Of a stretch of 64,000 bases of DNA, positions 62,147-64,000 are shown one piece after another. The first letter of the stretch is position 1. Every line of letters starts with the position of its first letter. A model generated the notes under the pieces. It was not told where the DNA came from and did not search any database. It saw only the letters and a list, made by a program, of their open reading frames with translations. The position numbers and the translations under genes were made by a program. The DNA comes from Limnohabitans sp. 63ED37-2 (lineage in GTDB: Bacteria; Pseudomonadota; Gammaproteobacteria; Burkholderiales; Burkholderiaceae_C): NCBI RefSeq assembly GCF_001412535.1, contig NZ_CP011774.1:2537501-2601500 (forward strand). The letters run 5' to 3'.

Positions 62147-62992
62147 ATGACACAGCCCAGCACTGACTCTTCCTTGCACCAGCACCCCATCGACACCACC
62201 AAGGCCCAGCAAGCCGCCCAAGTGGTCTGGGCGCATTGGCAATCAGGCCAGGTGCTGGCCGCCTTGCCTGATACTTGCCGCCCCTTGAGCGCCTTGCAAG
62301 GCTACGCCGCCCAAGCCCAACTGCCACTGGTGTCCGGCCGCCAAGTGGTCGGTTGGAAAATTGCCGCCACCAGCGCCAACGGGCAAGCCCATATCAACGT
62401 GAGCGGGCCGCTGGCCGGTCGCTTGTTGTCGGGGCAGGTGTTGGGCAACGGTGCCACCGTGCCGTCAGCCGGCAACCGCATGCGCGTGGCCGAGCCTGAA
62501 TTTGCATTTGCCATGGCGCAAGACCTGCCACCACAAGCCGAGCCCTATACCCAGCAACAAGTCATGAACGCGGTGGCCAGTTTGCACCCGGCCCTCGAAG
62601 TGCCAGACTCGCGCATGGAACCCTTCACCGCAGCAGGCGAGGCGCAACTGCTGGCCGACAACGCCTGTGCGCGGCACTTTGTCCTGGGCCCGGCCGCGCC
62701 CGATGTCTGGCGCGATCTGGACTTGAGCACCTACCCGGTCCACGCCCAAGTCGAACACCACAACACCCTTCAATACACCCGCGACGGCACTGGCGGCAAC
62801 GTGCTGGGCGACCCGCGCATCGCCCTGACCTGGCTGGCCAACCAGCTGTCTGCCTTGGGCATCACCCTGCAAAAGGGCCATGTGGTGACCACCGGCACCT
62901 GCATGGTGCCGCTGGAGCTGCAAGCGGGCGACAACGTCAGCGCCGATTACGGCCCGCTGGGCCGTGTCCACATGATTTTTTCGGAGACTTGA
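62147..62992 (+). CDS. 2-keto-4-pentenoate hydratase-like protein (FAH superfamily)
   Basis: This 281-residue protein belongs to the hydratase/decarboxylase branch of the fumarylacetoacetase superfamily (MhpD, DmpE, DmpH type). Metal-binding acidic residues appear in RVAEPEFAFAMAQDLPP and HPALEVPDSRMEP; VVGWKIAATSANGQAHIN and TTGTCMVPLELQAGDNV are family signatures. Aromatic meta-cleavage genes are not seen nearby, so the true substrate is open. It is followed after 3 bases by an asparaginase, suggesting one transcript. The ATG at 62147 is preferred over the open frame to 62072, which overlaps nothing but lacks homology. Confidence 0.88.
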   Translation: MTQPSTDSSLHQHPIDTTKAQQAAQVVWAHWQSGQVLAALPDTCRPLSALQGYAAQAQLPLVSGRQVVGWKIAATSANGQAHINVSGPLAGRLLSGQVLGNGATVPSAGNRMRVAEPEFAFAMAQDLPPQAEPYTQQQVMNAVASLHPALEVPDSRMEPFTAAGEAQLLADNACARHFVLGPAAPDVWRDLDLSTYPVHAQVEHHNTLQYTRDGTGGNVLGDPRIALTWLANQLSALGITLQKGHVVTTGTCMVPLELQAGDNVSADYGPLGRVHMIFSET

Positions 62993-62995
62993 AAC

Positions 62996-64000
62996 ATGAC
63001 AAAACCCCGTTTGGCACTGATTGGCACGGGCGGCACCATCGCAGGCGCGGCCAGCGCCGCCTCGGTCAGCACCGATTACAAACCCGCCAGCCTGAGCTTG
63101 GCCGCCGTGGTCGACACCGTGCCCGAGCTGCGCCAGCGCTACAACATCGACGTCTCGCAGCCCATGCAACTGGCCAGCTATGACGTGCGCCCCGACCACT
63201 GGCTGGATCTGCATGCCGCTGTGATGCACGCCGTGCACAACCCAGATGTGGTGGGCATCGTGGTCACGCACGGCACCGACACACTGGAAGAAACCGCGAC
63301 CTTTTTGCACCTGAGCGTGGACAACGACAAACCCATCGTAGTGGTGGGGGCCATGCGCCCGGCCACGGCGTATTCGGCGGATGGGCCCGCCAACTTGCTG
63401 GACGCCTGCAGCGTAGCCGCCTGCCCTACGGCTCATGGGCGCGGCACGTTGGTGGTCATGAACGGCCGCATCCATTCGGGCCTGTGGGTGGGCAAACGCC
63501 ATGTGAGCAGTGTGGAAGCTTTCGACAGCCCACTGGCCGGTGCGGTGGGCGAGGTGGCCGATCAGGCGGTGCAGTGGTTCCGCGCCGCAGGGCGTGCGCC
63601 CACGGTGGCTTGGCAAACCCCCAGCACTTGGAAAACACCTGCTACGTGGCCCCGGGTGGACATAGCGGTGGCTTATGCAGGCGTGGACGAGACCGCCATG
63701 CGTGCTTTTGTGGCCGCCGGAGCACAAGGGATCGTGCATGCCGGTTTGGGCAATGCCAACACGCCCACGGCTTACCGCGCGTTCATTCAATCACTGCCCG
63801 ACCAAGGCGTGCTGGTGGCCCGCTGCGCCCGCTTCATCACCGGCAGCGTGACCCGCGCCAGCGTGTACGCCGATGCCGAGCACGGCATCTTGACTGCAGG
63901 GCCTTTGCCTCCCCACAAGGTGCGCATCATCCTGCTGCTGGGCCTGGCGCACGGCATGAACGGGCCCGCGATTCAGGACTGGATCGACCGGATCTTGTTG
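62996..64000 (+). CDS. L-asparaginase family protein, 3' end beyond window
   Basis: From the ATG at 62996 the frame runs open for 335 codons to the edge of the window without a stop. The protein is an asparaginase/glutaminase: LIGTGGTIAGAASAAS with the first catalytic Thr near residue 14, and VVTHGTDTLEETATF with the second Thr-Asp pair near residue 95. VVGAMRPATAYSADGPANLLDA is also typical. No signal peptide is seen, so it is probably cytoplasmic. Near full length at 335 residues (family about 330-350), only a few residues are likely missing. Confidence 0.95.
   Translation, partial: MTKPRLALIGTGGTIAGAASAASVSTDYKPASLSLAAVVDTVPELRQRYNIDVSQPMQLASYDVRPDHWLDLHAAVMHAVHNPDVVGIVVTHGTDTLEETATFLHLSVDNDKPIVVVGAMRPATAYSADGPANLLDACSVAACPTAHGRGTLVVMNGRIHSGLWVGKRHVSSVEAFDSPLAGAVGEVADQAVQWFRAAGRAPTVAWQTPSTWKTPATWPRVDIAVAYAGVDETAMRAFVAAGAQGIVHAGLGNANTPTAYRAFIQSLPDQGVLVARCARFITGSVTRASVYADAEHGILTAGPLPPHKVRIILLLGLAHGMNGPAIQDWIDRILL

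Overview
The window is a GC-rich, gene-dense stretch of a bacterial chromosome. Protein sequences and gene order point to Betaproteobacteria, order Burkholderiales, most likely family Comamonadaceae (Limnohabitans/Rhodoferax-like). The main grounds are the aa3 oxidase cluster with its 38-residue assembly peptide and DUF2970 and DUF2909 genes, several Bug-type tricarboxylate-transporter receptors, the PimC/PimD-like acyl-CoA dehydrogenase pair, and a TTCGACAGGCTCAG-type intergenic repeat. Nearly all of it is ordinary core genome. I see no rRNA, prophage or CRISPR. There is one tRNA gene and one complete insertion sequence.

Layout. 1-8.1 kb: the end of rpmG, a membrane fatty-acid desaturase, an RsmB-type rRNA methyltransferase, a DUF1653 protein, purN, a two-subunit acyl-CoA dehydrogenase, a secreted ATP-dependent DNA ligase (Lig E type) and an HNH endonuclease. 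8.2-16.9 kb: ribF-ileS-lspA, a HEPN/MNT toxin-antitoxin-like pair, a class V aminotransferase, a quinone oxidoreductase and an EamA exporter. 17-23.5 kb: a minus-strand cluster tctB-tctA-Bug receptor-gamma-glutamyltransferase-EamA exporter-SDR, which looks like an uptake, hydrolysis and export unit for an unknown gamma-glutamyl or carboxylate compound. 23.7-27.3 kb: a spermidine-synthase-like protein, TatD, LolD and a LolC/E permease. 27.4-34.3 kb: a class A acid phosphatase lipoprotein, an RpfE-like protein, recJ, coaD, rsmD, and dadA divergent from an Lrp-family regulator. 34.4-40.6 kb: an inactive/active M16 peptidase pair, ftsY, rpoH with a perfect CIRCE element over its promoter, and an orphan Bug receptor.

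40.6-50.3 kb is a full cytochrome c oxidase locus read on the minus strand: DUF2244, coxB (with a fused cytochrome c domain), coxA, a 38-aa assembly peptide, ctaG, DUF2970, coxC, SURF1, a second SCO-like protein, ctaA, ctaB and SCO1. It supplies the catalytic subunits, copper insertion (CtaG, SCO proteins) and heme A synthesis (CtaB, CtaA). 50.4-53.8 kb: a BioC-like methyltransferase, comF, trmL, a MaoC hydratase and a conserved membrane protein. 54-57 kb is the most accessory-looking part: an isolated uppS, a NusG/RfaH paralogue, an intact IS30 element and an H-NS gene. 57-64 kb: apaH, a Smr protein, a truncated hemoglobin, an intergenic repeat cluster, an orphan FtsX-type permease, tRNA-Met, a 2-keto-4-pentenoate hydratase-like protein and the start of an asparaginase that runs off the window.

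I found no clearly new multi-gene system. The best leads are the CIRCE control of rpoH, the IS30 insertion that separates hns from its terminator beside a NusG paralogue, the second SCO-type copper protein in the oxidase cluster, the tct-ggt-eamA-SDR cluster with a catalytically unusual SDR, and helically spaced repeats between dadA and the Lrp gene.
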